DNA of 64,000 bases from Begonia masoniana (Eukaryota > Streptophyta > Magnoliopsida > Cucurbitales > Begoniaceae), in assembly GCA_022432975.1 (NCBI GenBank), contig CM039512.1:31719574-31783573 (forward strand), given 5' to 3'. The notes beneath the pieces are model-generated. The model did not search any database. It saw only the letters and a program-made list of their open reading frames with translations, and was not told the origin of the DNA. Positions 24,715 to 36,797 of the stretch are shown here, piece by piece (the stretch's first letter is position 1; every line of letters begins with the position of its first letter). The translations under genes and the position numbers were made by a program.

Positions 24715-25066
24715 CCTAATATTAATTCCTATTAAACATTGATATACCGTTTTGCCTTCCGTAAATCCCGTTAAATCCCATATATCTCCACAAATTCACA
24801 TTAATCGTTAGGACCCTAATAACATTTTCTTTTTGTAAAACAGACCTAATTTACTATTTTTACGAATTAATATACTAAAAAGGCTAGAACGGGAACTCTA
24901 GCATTACTCTTCTCGATTTGGGTTTCTAAAATTTCACTTATTCTTCTACAAATCCCCATAAATTTCTAGGGTCCTAATAAAACTATCCGCTCGCAAAACG
25001 GACCTAATTTACTTATTTACAAAAATAGCCTTGGAGCGGAAACCCAAAAAAAACTCGGGTGTTACA
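22324..25066 (-). mobile_element. Solo LTR F (minus strand)
   Basis: 2743 bp from TGTGACGACC to GGGTGTTACA on the plus strand, flanked by perfect GGTTC duplications (22319-22323 and 25067-25071). On the minus strand it starts TGTAACACCCGAG. It shares with I an exon 2 ending in GGACGCCA(A/G) before GTAAGT; in F that exon is 48 nt. The terminal exon starts at 23053 but is 2 nt short, so its frame is broken. Near its 5' end lie an AAT run (24685-24713) and a perfect 12-bp-arm hairpin (24638-24664). Confidence 0.92.
23202..23408. repeat. 23-bp minisatellite, 9 units of two types
   Basis: Five units ATTCATTTAGTCCCGTGAG+AAAC are followed by four units ATACAGTCAGACCCGTGAG+AAAC. The last 10 bases of the unit are shared, the first 13 differ by block. 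They lie in putative intron 2 of LTR F. Confidence 0.93.
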
Positions 25067-26077
25067 GGTTCGGTTTTACAAAAAAATTAAAAATAAAATA
25101 GACTTCAAAGTTGAATTCAAAGAGAAACTCCAATTGTAAGAAGAATGTTCATCAAGTAAGAAACCAAATGAAAAACTAGAGAGAACCTAGAGTGAAAAAC
25201 TAAAGAACAAATCCCAAAATTGGAAAATCGCTAATGACACACCAATGGCTTGCAAAAGGTCGTGTTCCAACCCACAAAACTGATTAGCACTCTCAGTGCT
25301 CGACCAAGCCAAGGTTACCTTACAACAGGCCAAAAGTTCTATAAGCTAAAGAAATCCAAATCACTTGAAAATTTAGGTGCAGCTTATTTTATAAGTGAAA
25401 TGAAACACTTTAAATTTTCAGATTAAAATAAGTTAAGGAAGTGAAGTTATACAAGGAAACCTGAGGTTGGCCAATGAGCAATATTTTGAGGCTCTCGGCT
25501 TGCTTTTCTTTCCAAGGAAAGAAAAGGCAACCTTTGGGAAACAGTTGGCCACCTTCTTCTAGTTTAACTCTTAAAAGAGTGGAGAGAATGATGGAAAATA
25601 AGAAACTTCAAGCAACCTTGAGCTTGGAGGTAATGGAGGCGCAACTCCTCTTGGGTGAGCACACACCGAGGCTTACCATCGGTTTTCAAACCGTCTTAGT
25701 TTCTCTGACAAAAATAGTAGCTATTTCATTCATCAACAACCTTTTACAAACACCAATAACCATGCTTATATAGATCTAAGGATGGATGGAGGTTTTGGTT
25801 AAAAAGGATGCTCCAAAAGAGTCGTTGGAGGTTTCGGCCGAACCTTGGACAATTTGTCTTCAACTCACTTGGATAGGCGAGATGAATGTGTGTCATTTGA
25901 TCCAATGGCTAAGGGCTTCCATGTCATCGATCCAAGGCATTCTTCAAGAAGGGAAACTCCAACATAGCAACTTCATTTGGCAGCAAGGTGATCGATCAAA
26001 AGTGGTAATGGTACCCACTCCATTTTGGCACTCAAGTGGACGATTTTCTTTGAGCCGCGCGGTCCTTGCATGCAATC
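25067..26077 (-). mobile_element. Probable LTR remnant of element K, split by F and J
   Basis: Reading on the minus strand from 26077 gives features also seen on the plus strand at 36000-36560, such as CCATCCATCCTTAG with a TATATAAGCATGG segment and the CTTTCCTTGGAAAG hairpin (TTTTCCTTGGAAAA at 36533). The part beyond J (31945-32110) matches 35935-36040 in reverse complement. No intact LTR ends are visible. Two plus-strand open frames (25474-25773, 25786-26082) have no recognisable content. Confidence 0.45.
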
Positions 26078-27149
26078 TGTAACTCCCCCGAACCCACCCT
26101 TGCTCAGTGCGCTACCTTGCTAACCAATCCCACGTTAAAACATAATTTTCATAACCCCAAAAATAGAAAAATTATTGACACAGTGGACTTTATTGCTAAG
26201 TCTCCCCAAACTCTCTTATGACATACCTAGCCGCCTAGACTCACTAATTTCTCTTAATCCTAACCGTTAAGCACCACGGCGTCCTCCCCAAAAATTTCGG
26301 CAAAGTAACGCCTGAAAGTGGCGCCTCCAAAATGCTAAACACCTACATACAATCCAATCCCAACCAATCCATAATATTCTTACTTAAATAACCAACATAC
26401 GAAATCTCCAAAAAACAGTAAATAGGAAAACTAAAATACTAGCATCCCTAAGTGAAGAAAGTCCACAGTATAGGGCGACACATCACCCTTAACTATGACT
26501 ATAACTTTCCAAACATCAATCCAAAAGAGTTATGAATTCTCAAACTTAACTATAACAGAAATCTAAAAATAACTATCAAAAATACAAATTTCCACATCCC
26601 CCGAAGACCATGGTCGAGGCGCCCCGACAATATCCTACACCGGCATACTCCATGCATCACCAACTGCTGCCTAGTCCTGAGATATCTCATCCACCTCACC
26701 TGAATAAAGTGCCCGTCACCTACACCATAGAACACAAGACGTAAGCCTAATGCTTAGCAAGTAGAGAGTAACGAATGATACAACAACACAATGCAATCAA
26801 CCTAACCCATGCAGTTTCTACCACTCAGTTGTGTTTATTTGCTATTCGTTGCTTTAAATCGTTTCATAAGCCGTGTGAATCGGGTAAGCTCACATCCTAT
26901 AATCGAGGACGGCCCTTAGCTCACATCCCGTAATCATACAGGACGGCCGTTAGCTCACATCCCGAGGACGGCCATTCCCAGAATCACCATTACGTATTTA
27001 AGCTAGTCATCCTTCATAGAGTTCCCCTCGGGGTGCTACACACCAGCACCGTATCCTGACAAGGCACACTAATCCAGATTTCCTTTGTAACAACATGGAC
27101 CCCGTTCCCGCAGGCCCAAGTCGTGCAGTTCCCAACGATGGGCTGCTGC

Positions 27150-27302
27150 CACGTGGGTCCTCGTAGGGCGGTACACGTGTACACACTGCTGTCACGTGGG
27201 TCCCCGTAGGGCAGTACACGTGCACTCACTGCTGTCACGTGGGTCCCCGTAAGGCGGTACACGTGCACACACTACTGTCAAGTGGGTCCCCGTAGGGCGG
27301 TA
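27150..27302. repeat. 43-bp minisatellite, about 3.5 copies
   Basis: Units contain CACGTGGGTCC, CGTAGGGCGGTACACGTG and a CACACTGCTGT end. LTR I inserted into the last unit. It lies in putative intron 2 of LTR J. Confidence 0.9.
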
Positions 27303-29515
27303 TGTCACGACCTTAGTACTGTACCCAATTTCCCGTACTATTATTTTTTTTTTTACACTTTTAACTTTAATTGTACTTAAGGCGAAATCTCAATCGAAAT
27401 TAAAATCAAAATTCATTTAGTAAATCGTTTAAAACAAATACTAATACAATTAAAACTTAAAACAATTAAATCAATTAAAACTATTAACTAATTAAAGTAA
27501 AACCTAAAATAAAAGAAACCATCATGCTATGGCGATCAGTCGCCACGCTCTCTGGATTTCCAGAGAGCGGCGACCAGCAATCGCCTCTCCAGCGATTTCC
27601 AGGCAGGGAGAGGCGATTGATCACCTCCAAGAGGCGATCAATCGCCATGCTCTCTGGAATTTCTCCAGAGAGCACAGCCTTCTCCTTCCCCCTTTCTTTC
27701 TTCCTTTGTTTCCTCACACCCTGCATTTCACATTCACAACACAAAACACACAACAACCTCATCTCCCTTCTCACTTCTCCTTCACACCATCTTTACCTAC
27801 AACTTACAATATACACTTTCAACATGAGATTTATCCATACATTCAAAACTGACACAATTCACTTTTTAAATAGAATCAAATTTCATGAAAACGAACCGCG
27901 TGGTTCCGTCTAAAAGTTTAACATTTCTTCCTGTTTGAAAAACGTCAAAAGCACTACGAAATGCAATATATTATCTATTCAGTTACCAAACATCCTAAAA
28001 TGTATCAAATTCTACGATGAATCTATCTAATTCACCATTAACCCAAACATCCCCAAAAACTCTCGAAAATTATCTAACCATGAGTCAACCAGCCTGGCCA
28101 AAACACGCCCCGCCGCCACGAGCTCCACCCATCGACCAACTATGCTTGATCATCATAAGGAGGTTCCTCACCTTCGTTCTCGTCACCTACATCATACGAT
28201 AAATACATTAAGCCTAATGCTTAGTAAAGAGTGCACTAAATATAACTGTTACATATATGCATGTCATTTATAAAACATGTTCATTTCGTTTTTGTCTTTC
28301 TATCATTAGCACATTGTCTACTATATAGACCTCGATCTTGCCCCGTAAGAACCAAGACTTGCCCCGTGAGAACCAATACTTGTCCCGTGAGAACCAATAG
28401 CATAACACGTGAGATCCATTACACATTATCGTTGTTTAGTTCAATTTTTCATAAACATGCTCATAAATAGTTCGTATGCACTTTAATAAAACATGATGCA
28501 TGAGGAGTAACACACGTAAAAACACCTATCGAACGACCACTAACTAATCGCTAAGGCACTACTTTAAGCTACCCGTCTTACCGCCAACCCCTATAACTAC
28601 CTAACTTCATCACAACCAACATTATCAACATCGTTACGACGTAGGGCCTTAGGGGCCGGAAAAACCTAACACTCACTTACCTGGCGTCCTAGATATGCCG
28701 AGCACCGTCCTTGAGCTTGGGGTTACCTAAGGCAGTTCATAAAACGTCATTAGTTTTAACTCTAAATCATAAAATCTAAACTAAACGAAATCTCGAGCTA
28801 AGCCAATTCTTCCAAAAACTTTACTTCACTTCGTTTGGGCATTTCGTCAAGCACATTGTGCTCGCATTTACTAAAACTCCATTAATGTTTTTCTCCAACC
28901 ACCTTCAACAACCAACATTAACTCTAATCAACTACAAACATCATAAATTTGTTAAACTCACTTAAATAACCATCATTATATCATCAATGAGTAATAAATT
29001 AACAACCCTATCGATTTCCAACGAAATCCCCAAATTTCTTCACAAACCCTAAACAAAAACCACTCCAAAAACGACAACTAACTTGACTAAAACATAGAGC
29101 TTACTTGGAGGATTGATTTGTTGAAGAAACTTGAAGAAAAAACGCCGGAATCGGAGGAGTCGATCGACGTGTAGGGAATTGGCGATGGAGGGGAGGGAAA
29201 TCGCGAGGGAAAGGGGAGAAGTGAGGGAAACTAGAGAGTTTTCTTATTAAGTAATAATTTGATTTAACAAATTTCCTAAATGCCCTTTTTATTATTTCCT
29301 TGCTTACGCCCTTTAATTAACCTATCAATTTAGTTTCTTCAAACTATTTTATTTCACCAAATAGTCCTATTTATTCCTAGGGCTCCAACGAAACTTCCTG
29401 TTTGCCAATCGGACTTAATTTACTATTTCTACAAATTAATACGCTATAAGGCTTAAATCTCAAAACCCGTAAACTTAAAATTCAAAACCCATAGCCAAGA
29501 TTTCTGGGCGTTACA
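27303..29515 (-). mobile_element. Solo LTR I nested in LTR J (minus strand)
   Basis: Plus-strand TGTCACGACC to GGGCGTTACA, 2213 bp, flanked by CGGTA (27298-27302) and TGGTA (29516-29520), a 5-bp duplication with one mismatch. Two hairpins with arms GCTCTCTGGA/TCCAGAGAGC are at 27547-27568 and 27649-27673. Exon 2 on the minus strand (about 28735-28684) is 46 nt here and 45 nt in the duplicated copy. Confidence 0.88.
28140..28186 (-). other. Putative LTR leader terminal exon (family I)
   Basis: On the minus strand, after GATGTAG, a preceding G plus 47 nt reads GDENEGEEPPYDDQA and then TAG. The peptide is strongly acidic. Confidence 0.42.
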
Positions 29516-30817
29516 TGGTACACGGCACTCACTATCTTCCCTCTCCACTCACAATGTCAAACAATGCAACCACTCATCTCTAGCAAAGCGTACTATAACT
29601 CACGATGCATATTTCAACAAAGATATGCAATACAACACGAAACAAACAACGAACCAACCGAAACAAACACCAATTAAGCAAACAAACAAATAATCCCTAC
29701 CGTTCCATGGTGTAGGCCCGAAGGCAAAACACAAGCAATCCACACTTACCTGGCGTCCTAGATATGCCGAGCACCGTCCTTGAGCTTGGGTTACCTAAGG
29801 CAGTTCATAAAACGTCATTAGTTTTAACTCTAAATCATAAAATCTAAACTAAACGAAATCTCGAGCTAAGCCAATTCTTCCAAAAACTTTACTTCACTTC
29901 GTTTGGGCATTTCGTCAAGCACATTGTGCTCGCATTTACTAAAACTCCATTAATGTTTTTCTCCAACCACCTTCAACAACCAACATTAACTCTAATCAAC
30001 TACAAACATCATAAATTTGTTAAACTCACTTAAATAACCATCATTATATCATCAATGAGTAATAAATTAACAACCCTATCGATTTCCAACGAAATCCCCA
30101 AATTTCTTCACAAACCCTAAACAAAAACCACTCCAAAAACGACAACTAACTTGACTAAAACATAGAGCTTACTTGGAGGATTGATTTGTTGAAGAAACTT
30201 GAAGAAAAAACGCCGGAATCGGAGGAGTCGATCGACGTGTAGGGAATTGGCGATGGAGGGGAGGGAAATCGCGAGGGAAAGGGGAGAAGTGAGGGAAACT
30301 AGAGAGTTTTCTTATTAAGTAATAATTTGATTTAACAAATTACCTAAATGCCCTTTTTATTATTTCCTTGCTTACGCCCTTTAATTAACCTATCAATTTA
30401 GTTTCTTCAAACTATTTTATTTCACCAAATAGTCCTATTTATTCCTAGGGCTCCAACGAAACTTCCTGTTTGCCAATCGGACTTAATTTACTATTTCTAC
30501 AAATTAATACGCTATAAGGCTTAAATCTCAAAACCCGTAAACTTAAAATTCAAAACCCATAGCCAAGATTTCTGGGCGTTACATGGTACACGTGCACTCA
30601 CTATCTTCCCTCTCCACTCACAATGTCAAACAATGCAACCACTCATCTCTAGCAAAGCGTACTATAACTCACGATGCATATTTCAACAAAGATATGCAAT
30701 ACAACACGAAACAAAACAACGAAACGCAACACGAAACAAAACAACCAATTAAGCAAACAAACAAATAATCCCTACCGTTCCATGGTGTAGGCCCGAAGGC
30801 AAAACACAAGCAATCCA
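28681..30817. repeat. 1.07-kb tandem duplication across the I/J junction
   Basis: Unit 1 (28681-29749) and unit 2 (29750-30817) are nearly identical and each contains the right 830 bp of LTR I plus 235 bp of LTR J. Both breakpoints fall in ACTTACCTGGCGTCCTAG, the exon 2/donor block present in both I and J. This fits unequal recombination between the two LTRs at that shared block. Visible differences include TTTCCTAAA versus TTACCTAAA and an A-rich indel cluster near 29640/30710. Confidence 0.92.
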
Positions 30818-31944
30818 CTACTTACCTGGCGTCCTAGCTCGCTGAGGATACTCGGTTCCCTATCCACCTACGGCTCGACCTACGACTCGACCTACGACAA
30901 ATATTCAAACTTCATTAAAATCAAGCCTACATTCCCCAATTACTCTCAAACTACTATTTCTAGCATAATCCAACTAAAACCTAACTAAACAGCCACTAAT
31001 TTGGGTTCGGTGAAAACCGACCCAAAACTTCAAACGCGCGTAACTTTTGCGTCGGTTATCGGAATTGAACGATTCCAGTGGCCACGTACTCCTCTAATAA
31101 CCTATTTTAATCTGCCAAAAGGAATTTTAAAACAAACGACCGTAGCTAGGTCAAAAATCAGAAAACCCGAATCTGTCCTTTACCCAGAATTTTCCCTATT
31201 TTGATTTTTCATCAATTCTCACCAATCAATCCCCCTCATACCTAATTAACATAATCTAACCAAAAACCAAGGCTACACACAATAAAAACTGAAATGCCCA
31301 AACCAAGAGCTTACTGATTTTTGCTCAAACGAGCTCATCACGGCCAGACGATGAAAGCTGGTCCAAGGGTCGACAAAACCATGCCGGAGGTGACCAAAAT
31401 TGGCCAGTGATCGGAGCCAAATCCGGCTCGTCACTCACGGCCTAAAACCGAACCGAAACAGGGCACAAATCGGGTCTAACCTGTCGGTTTGTGCTCGGAG
31501 ACAACCGAGACCCGCTCGTCGCCGTTGTCTGGCCGGAGAACGCCAGAAATTGCAGTGGTCGTCGGAGCATGAACGTCGCTCGGGCTCAGCTCTCCCTCGT
31601 CTCTCCCCTGTTCGCTCTCGGCCACGAAGAACTGAATGGCGTCGATCGCCATTCAGTTGTTTTAATTTAAAAAAATAAATAATAATAATAATAAGTATAA
31701 CAATTCCTATTAAAACATTAATAACATGACATTTACCGTTTTGCCCTCCCGTGTTTTCGACTATTGCAAATTTTGTTAAATCTTGTTCTTAATTTATAAC
31801 CCCCGACTTAATTTCATTGGGAATACCCGAACCTAAATTTAGAAACCATTCACTTTTCTTTTAAATTAATTAAAACAACCTATTTTATTATTCTTTTATT
31901 TTCTCTCCAATTTTTTCTTTTTAAAAAAAACTCCGGGTGTTACA

Positions 31945-32110
31945 CAATCCATGCAATTGTGAATTAAACCAACTCCAAACCACATCTATCCTAGCATATA
32001 TTTAATCATAATGCCTAATGACGTATGCAATTAATAAAATTATATAAAAGGCCAATGTTTGCCAACAAAATATAAATAAGGCTAATGTTTGCCAAAAACA
32101 TAAAAACTAC
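31945..32110 (-). mobile_element. Element K LTR remnant, right of J
   Basis: Starts with the right CAATC duplication of J. Its reverse complement contains TGCTAGGATAGATGTGG, resembling TGCTAGGATTAGATGTATGG at 36008. It lies between J and the 3' end of K pol. Confidence 0.5.
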
Positions 32111-32343
32111 AGGGCTTTGTCACAATATGATTTTAAAGAAGACAAATTCGCTCTTCTTGATCTTTCAACATTGATTCCCAAGTGAGCACATGCAAGGGTT
32201 GCTCCATGTCTTTGGTAATAAGTTCTCAATCCAAGTCTTCAAAAATATCATCAAAATTATCATCACATGTAAAAAGAATTAAACTTGTTAGTAAATAGGT
32301 TTGATAAATTTTGAGCCTTTGTTTAGGATCGAGTAATGGCCCT

Positions 32344-35300
32344 CTAGGGCATATCATCCTCCACAGGTGATTGAGGATTTGACCTCAAATCCTTTAATGT
32401 AGCCTCGTCTATGTCTTCCTCATCGCCAACATAGGGTGATAGATCTTGGACGTTAAAAGTGGCCGATACTCCATAATCGCCAGACAATTCTAACTTATAA
32501 GCATTGCTGTTGATTCTTTCTAACATCTTAAATGGCCCATTGGCTCTCAGTAGTGGCTTGTATCTCTTTTTGGTTGGAAACCTTTCCTTACGCAAGTGTA
32601 ACTAAACTAAATCACCTTCATTAAATATAACCTCCGTACGACCTTTGTTCGTTTGTCTGGCGTAGCCTCCATTTTTCTTTTCGATGGCCTTACGCACCAT
32701 CGCATGTAGTTTCTTAATTTGTGCCACTTTGCTAGCACCTATCGGGTTCATTCAATCCTTAATAGGTAGGGGCACAAGGTCTAGCGGTGTGGAGGAGTTA
32801 AATCCATATACAACCTCGAAGGGTGTCTATTGAGTAGTGGAATGGACACTCCGGTTGTAGACAAATTCTAATCCTGGTAAAAGTATATCTCGGTCTGTTA
32901 ATTTCTTTCCCACAATGCTCCTTAAAAGAGTACCTAAGGTTCTATTAACCACTGTTGTTTGTCAGTCAGTTTAAGGGTGGAAGGATGTGCTAAAGCATAG
33001 CTTGGTTCCTATCTTCTTCCATAATTTTGTAAGAAAACACTTAAAAACTTTTAGTGTCTCTATCTGACACTATAGAATGTGGTATACCATGCAGTCGAAC
33101 AATCTCCTGAAAGAACAAGTCAGCTATATGGATAGAATCATCAGTCTTGTCACAAGTAATGAAGTGTGTGATGTTAGAAAATCGGTCTACGACTATCAAT
33201 ATAAAATTCTTACTTCTAGCGGTCTGTGGTAGTCCTAGAATAAAATCCATGCTAACCTCAACCCAAGGGTGAGTGGGTACCGGTAATGGAAAATATAAAC
33301 CTTGTGACAGGACTCTACTCTTAGCCTTCTTACATATTACACATTTTTCTACCACTCGGTACATATCTCTCATCATATGGGGCTAGAAAAATGCTCCTTA
33401 AGTATATTGTGCGTTTTCTTCTCCCCAAAATTGCTGGCTAAACCTCCACTATGAGCTTCTTTCGCGAGGCACTTTCTTAAACTTCCATTGGGAATGCACA
33501 ACTTGTTCCCATTTAATAGGTAACCGTCCATGATAAGGTAATTTTCTTCATCTTTGTCTTGGTATAGTAGGATCCAAAATCAGAGTCGGATTCATGATTT
33601 TCCTTGATCCATAATTTCTAACTCAGTTATAAGAACGTGTTTCCTAGATAGTGCGTCGGTAACTACATTGTTTTCTCCTTTAAGGTACTTGAGGATCCAT
33701 TTGAACCCAAAGAATCTAGTTTCTAACTCAGTTATAAGAACATGTTTCCTAGATAGTGCGTCGGCAACTACATTGTTTTCTCTTTTAAGGTACTTGAGGG
33801 TATAGGGAAATCTCTCCAAAAATTTCACTAATTTTGCATGTCTCTTGTTTAGCTTATGTTGACTCTTGATGTGTTTTAATGCTTGGTTGTCAGTGTTTAT
33901 AGCAAACTCTTTCGACAAAAGGTAATGTTGCCAATGTTCTAGTGCTTGTATGATAGCATAAAATTCTTTATCGTACGTTGAATAATTGAACACTGCTCCA
34001 TTGAGTTTTTCACTAAAATATTCAATTGGCTTACACCCTCTTGCATGAGAACGGCTCCAATGCCAACTCCAGAGGCATCACACTTTATCTCAAACACCTT
34101 ACTAAAATTTGGAAGTGCTAGCATAGGTGAATGACATAACTTGTTCTTAATCATCTCAAAGCTTTGTTGACAAGTTGGGGTCCATATAAATTCTTTTTCT
34201 TTCTTGGTGCAGTTAGTTAGTAGTGTAACTATTGAGCTAAAATCCTTTATAAACCTTCGATAAAATGAGGCTAATCCATGAACTTCTAATATTCCATTAG
34301 GGATAAGTCAATCCTTAATGACCTTGATCTTATTATCATCTGCTTCCATTCCATCCATGGAAATGAAAAACTCCAGAAAATACAACTTGTCTTGTGCGAA
34401 TGAGCACTTGCTTAAGTTATCGTATAGTTTGGCTTTCCTAAGGATTTGAAAAAGGATACTAAGGTGGTTAAGATGCCGTGGAAGATCAAAATTGTACACC
34501 AATATGTCATCAAAGTAGACAACAATGAATTTTCCTAGGAATTATTTAAGTACGTGGTGCATTAAACGCATGAATGTACTAGGGCCATTTGATAGCCCGA
34601 ATGGCATGACCATCCATTCAAACAACCCATAACTAGTCTTGAAGGTTGTCTTCCACTGGTTACCTTCTTTCATTCTTATTTGGTGATAACCACTTTTGAG
34701 ATCCACTTTTGAGAAAATCGATGCTCCACTGAGCTTATCCAACATGTCCTCGAGCCTAGGAATGACAAATCTATACTTAACCGTGATGTGGTTAATGGCT
34801 CGGCTATCTATACACATTCTCATAGTTTCATCCTTCTTTGGAACTAACAATGATGGCACGACACATGGGCTCATTGATTCTCTTATATAGCCCTTGTCTC
34901 ATAACTTGTGCACTTGGTCTTGTAGTTTCTTGGTTTTTTCGGAATTCATCCTATATGCTGGTCAATTTGGTAGCACAGCCCCGAGTTGTAGATCTATTTA
35001 ATGCTCTATTCCTCGCAAAGGTGGTAATTCTTAAGGTAACTCTACAGGAAAAACATCTTGGAACTGCTTGAGTAAGTTTTGTACTGGCATGGGTATAACT
35101 CCTAGTTCCAAAATCCTATCTCAAAATAATACCATAATCAAAGGTTCTCCTCTAAGCATAGATGCTTCTAACTCTTGCTTGGTCATGAAGAAATTTGCTT
35201 TGTTTTTCTCTTCCTTCCTAAATTCATCATCTTTAGCTATTTGTGCGGGTGTCAATGGTGCTAACTTGAACGTTTTACGACCGAACTTCAAAGAGTAGTA

Positions 35301-35620
35301 GTTTGTGTAACCATCATGAGTCACTTTACAATCATATTGCCATTGTCGGCCTAAGAGTAAGTGGCTCGCACTCATTGGCACAACGTCGCATAGCACTGAG
35401 TCCTTATACTTGCCCATCGCAAACTCGATCGTCACTTGTTTGGTTAGCTTGAACTCATTCCTATCGTCTAACCATCTCAGCTTTTATGGATGGGGATGCA
35501 CACTTGTCTCCAGTCCTAACTTGGTAACCATTTCTTTTGAGGCAACATTAGCATAATTTCCTTCGTCGATGATCACGAAACATAACTCGTCTTTGACTAG
35601 GCAACGACTATGGAATATGT
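32344..35620 (-). pseudogene. Degraded gypsy pol, CRM-like (element K)
   Basis: Minus-strand fragments appear in correct pol order. Protease region near 35585-35490 (CFVIIDEGNYANVAS) and its downstream piece with MSASHLLLGRQWQYD. RT at 34874-34308 with [17 protein letters not shown] and [20 protein letters not shown]. RNase H at 34154-33700 with [16 protein letters not shown] and [13 protein letters not shown]. Integrase core at 33376-33041 with [11 protein letters not shown] and [12 protein letters not shown]-terminal piece at 32595-32344 has VSATFNVQDLSPY, the tail typical of CRM/Galadriel-like chromoviruses. Frameshifts and stops separate the fragments, and the RT YxDD region is broken near 34510-34540. 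The RNase H end carries an in-frame 105-bp duplication. It is non-functional; the clade is my judgement from motifs. Confidence 0.85.
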
Positions 35621-36797
35621 TCTCCCGTTGACAGGCTTCTCATGTGTTCTTGGTTATGAGGTGATGTGCCCCATAGGCCCATCACTCGATCTCAGACTAA
35701 GGCCCAAAACATATCCAAGGCTCATAATACATTTAACCATTTTTCTAACAAATTTAATTCTTTTACAGGTGATAATCTCTTCAAGGACTTGGAATGGGAG
35801 CCTAACTCTATGGACATGGATCAACCTCTACATGTCATCACTTGAGATGCACGAATTGAAACAACTAAAGAGGGAATTTGTCTTCCCTACATCAACACCG
35901 TGTAATCTATTTTATTTGAACTAATTTGACAAACGTTAGCCTTTATGTCTTGGCAAACTATTAGCCATTTTATTCATGCATATAGATTTTGTGGTTTGGT
36001 TAGATGCTTGCTAGGATTAGATGTATGGTGGTGACTAATTTTGGGTTACATAGTTGGACATTTTACTTGTGGAATGGCTCGGCCATGGAGGAGCAACATA
36101 TTTGGCAACTGATTTGCACCAAGTGTGATCAAACTCAAAGATGGCATGGATTAATGACTTGGCACCTAAAGGACAAGTGAATGTGCGCCCAAGGATGGAT
36201 GACATGGCAAGAGAAGGGTGCTAGATGGAGCTTGTACGAATCACATCACCTCCTTTTGCTCACTACTCAATCTCAGCCATCCACAAGGCCAAATGATCCA
36301 ATGGTTTCTTGTAAAACCCTAGCCACTTAGGTTAGCTATTTAATCATTGTTTTCTATGGTTGTAAGGGCGTTGGTGCCCAAAGATAAGCTTGGTTTTGGT
36401 GAACTGAAGGAGAAGCCCTCCATTGCTCTTCTTGTTGTGGTAGCTTGAAGAGTTCTCTTCCCATACTTCTCTCCAAGTCTCTTAGAGGCTGGAAAATAGA
36501 AGTTGGTCATTTACCATCCCCAAAAGCTGTACTTTTCCTTGGAAAAGAATAGTAGCCGAGACCATACCAAGCTCAAATCGGCCAGACTTGGGTCTTAGTG
36601 TTTATTTTCCCATCCATTTCATTATTCTATGTAACTTTCCATTGTTCTTAAACATCACTCCTAAGATAATATTTACACCAAAAATCGTTTACATTAGATC
36701 ACATTTCCATATACTTTTGCTTGTCCTTATTTGAGTACTCTCGGGTTTGCACAAACCGAGTACTGCTTTGGTTTTGTGGGTTGTAACTTGGTTTCTT
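35621..36797 (+). other. Gypsy LTR-like remnant between K and D
   Basis: No credible gene. GGGAATTTGTCTTCCC (35874) also occurs at 47276, and AAGGATGGATGACATGGCA (36190) at 47549, so this stretch and 46301-47630 belong to one family in plus orientation, opposite to the adjacent K pol. It ends at the truncated D 5' LTR near 36798. Confidence 0.5.

Larger units (their letters stand above)
26078..31944 (-). mobile_element. Solo LTR J (B-type, minus strand) carrying LTR I and a duplication
   Basis: Plus-strand ends TGTAACTCCCCCGAACCC (26078) and GGGTGTTACA (31944), flanked by perfect CAATC duplications (26073-26077 and 31945-31949). In reverse complement it matches the B LTRs (TAGCAAGGTAGCGC, AGGCGTTACTTTGCC). 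Its own sequence is interrupted by LTR I at 27303-29515, then by a tandem duplication that repeats part of I and part of J up to 30817. The terminal leader exon starting at 26719 is frameshifted. A perfect 12-bp-arm hairpin (31630-31658) lies near its 5' end. Confidence 0.9.

Noticed and set aside
24418..24735. 105-codon frame in LTR F and similar frames in J (31400) and B (6115, 11620)
   Set aside because: They lie in the GC-rich LTR leader, often on the strand opposite to the LTR orientation, and the peptides do not keep frame between copies.
25474..26082. Two adjacent plus-strand frames (99 and 98 codons) as a possible host gene
   Set aside because: No domain, no consistent frame, and the region matches an LTR-type remnant in reverse complement near 36000-36560.
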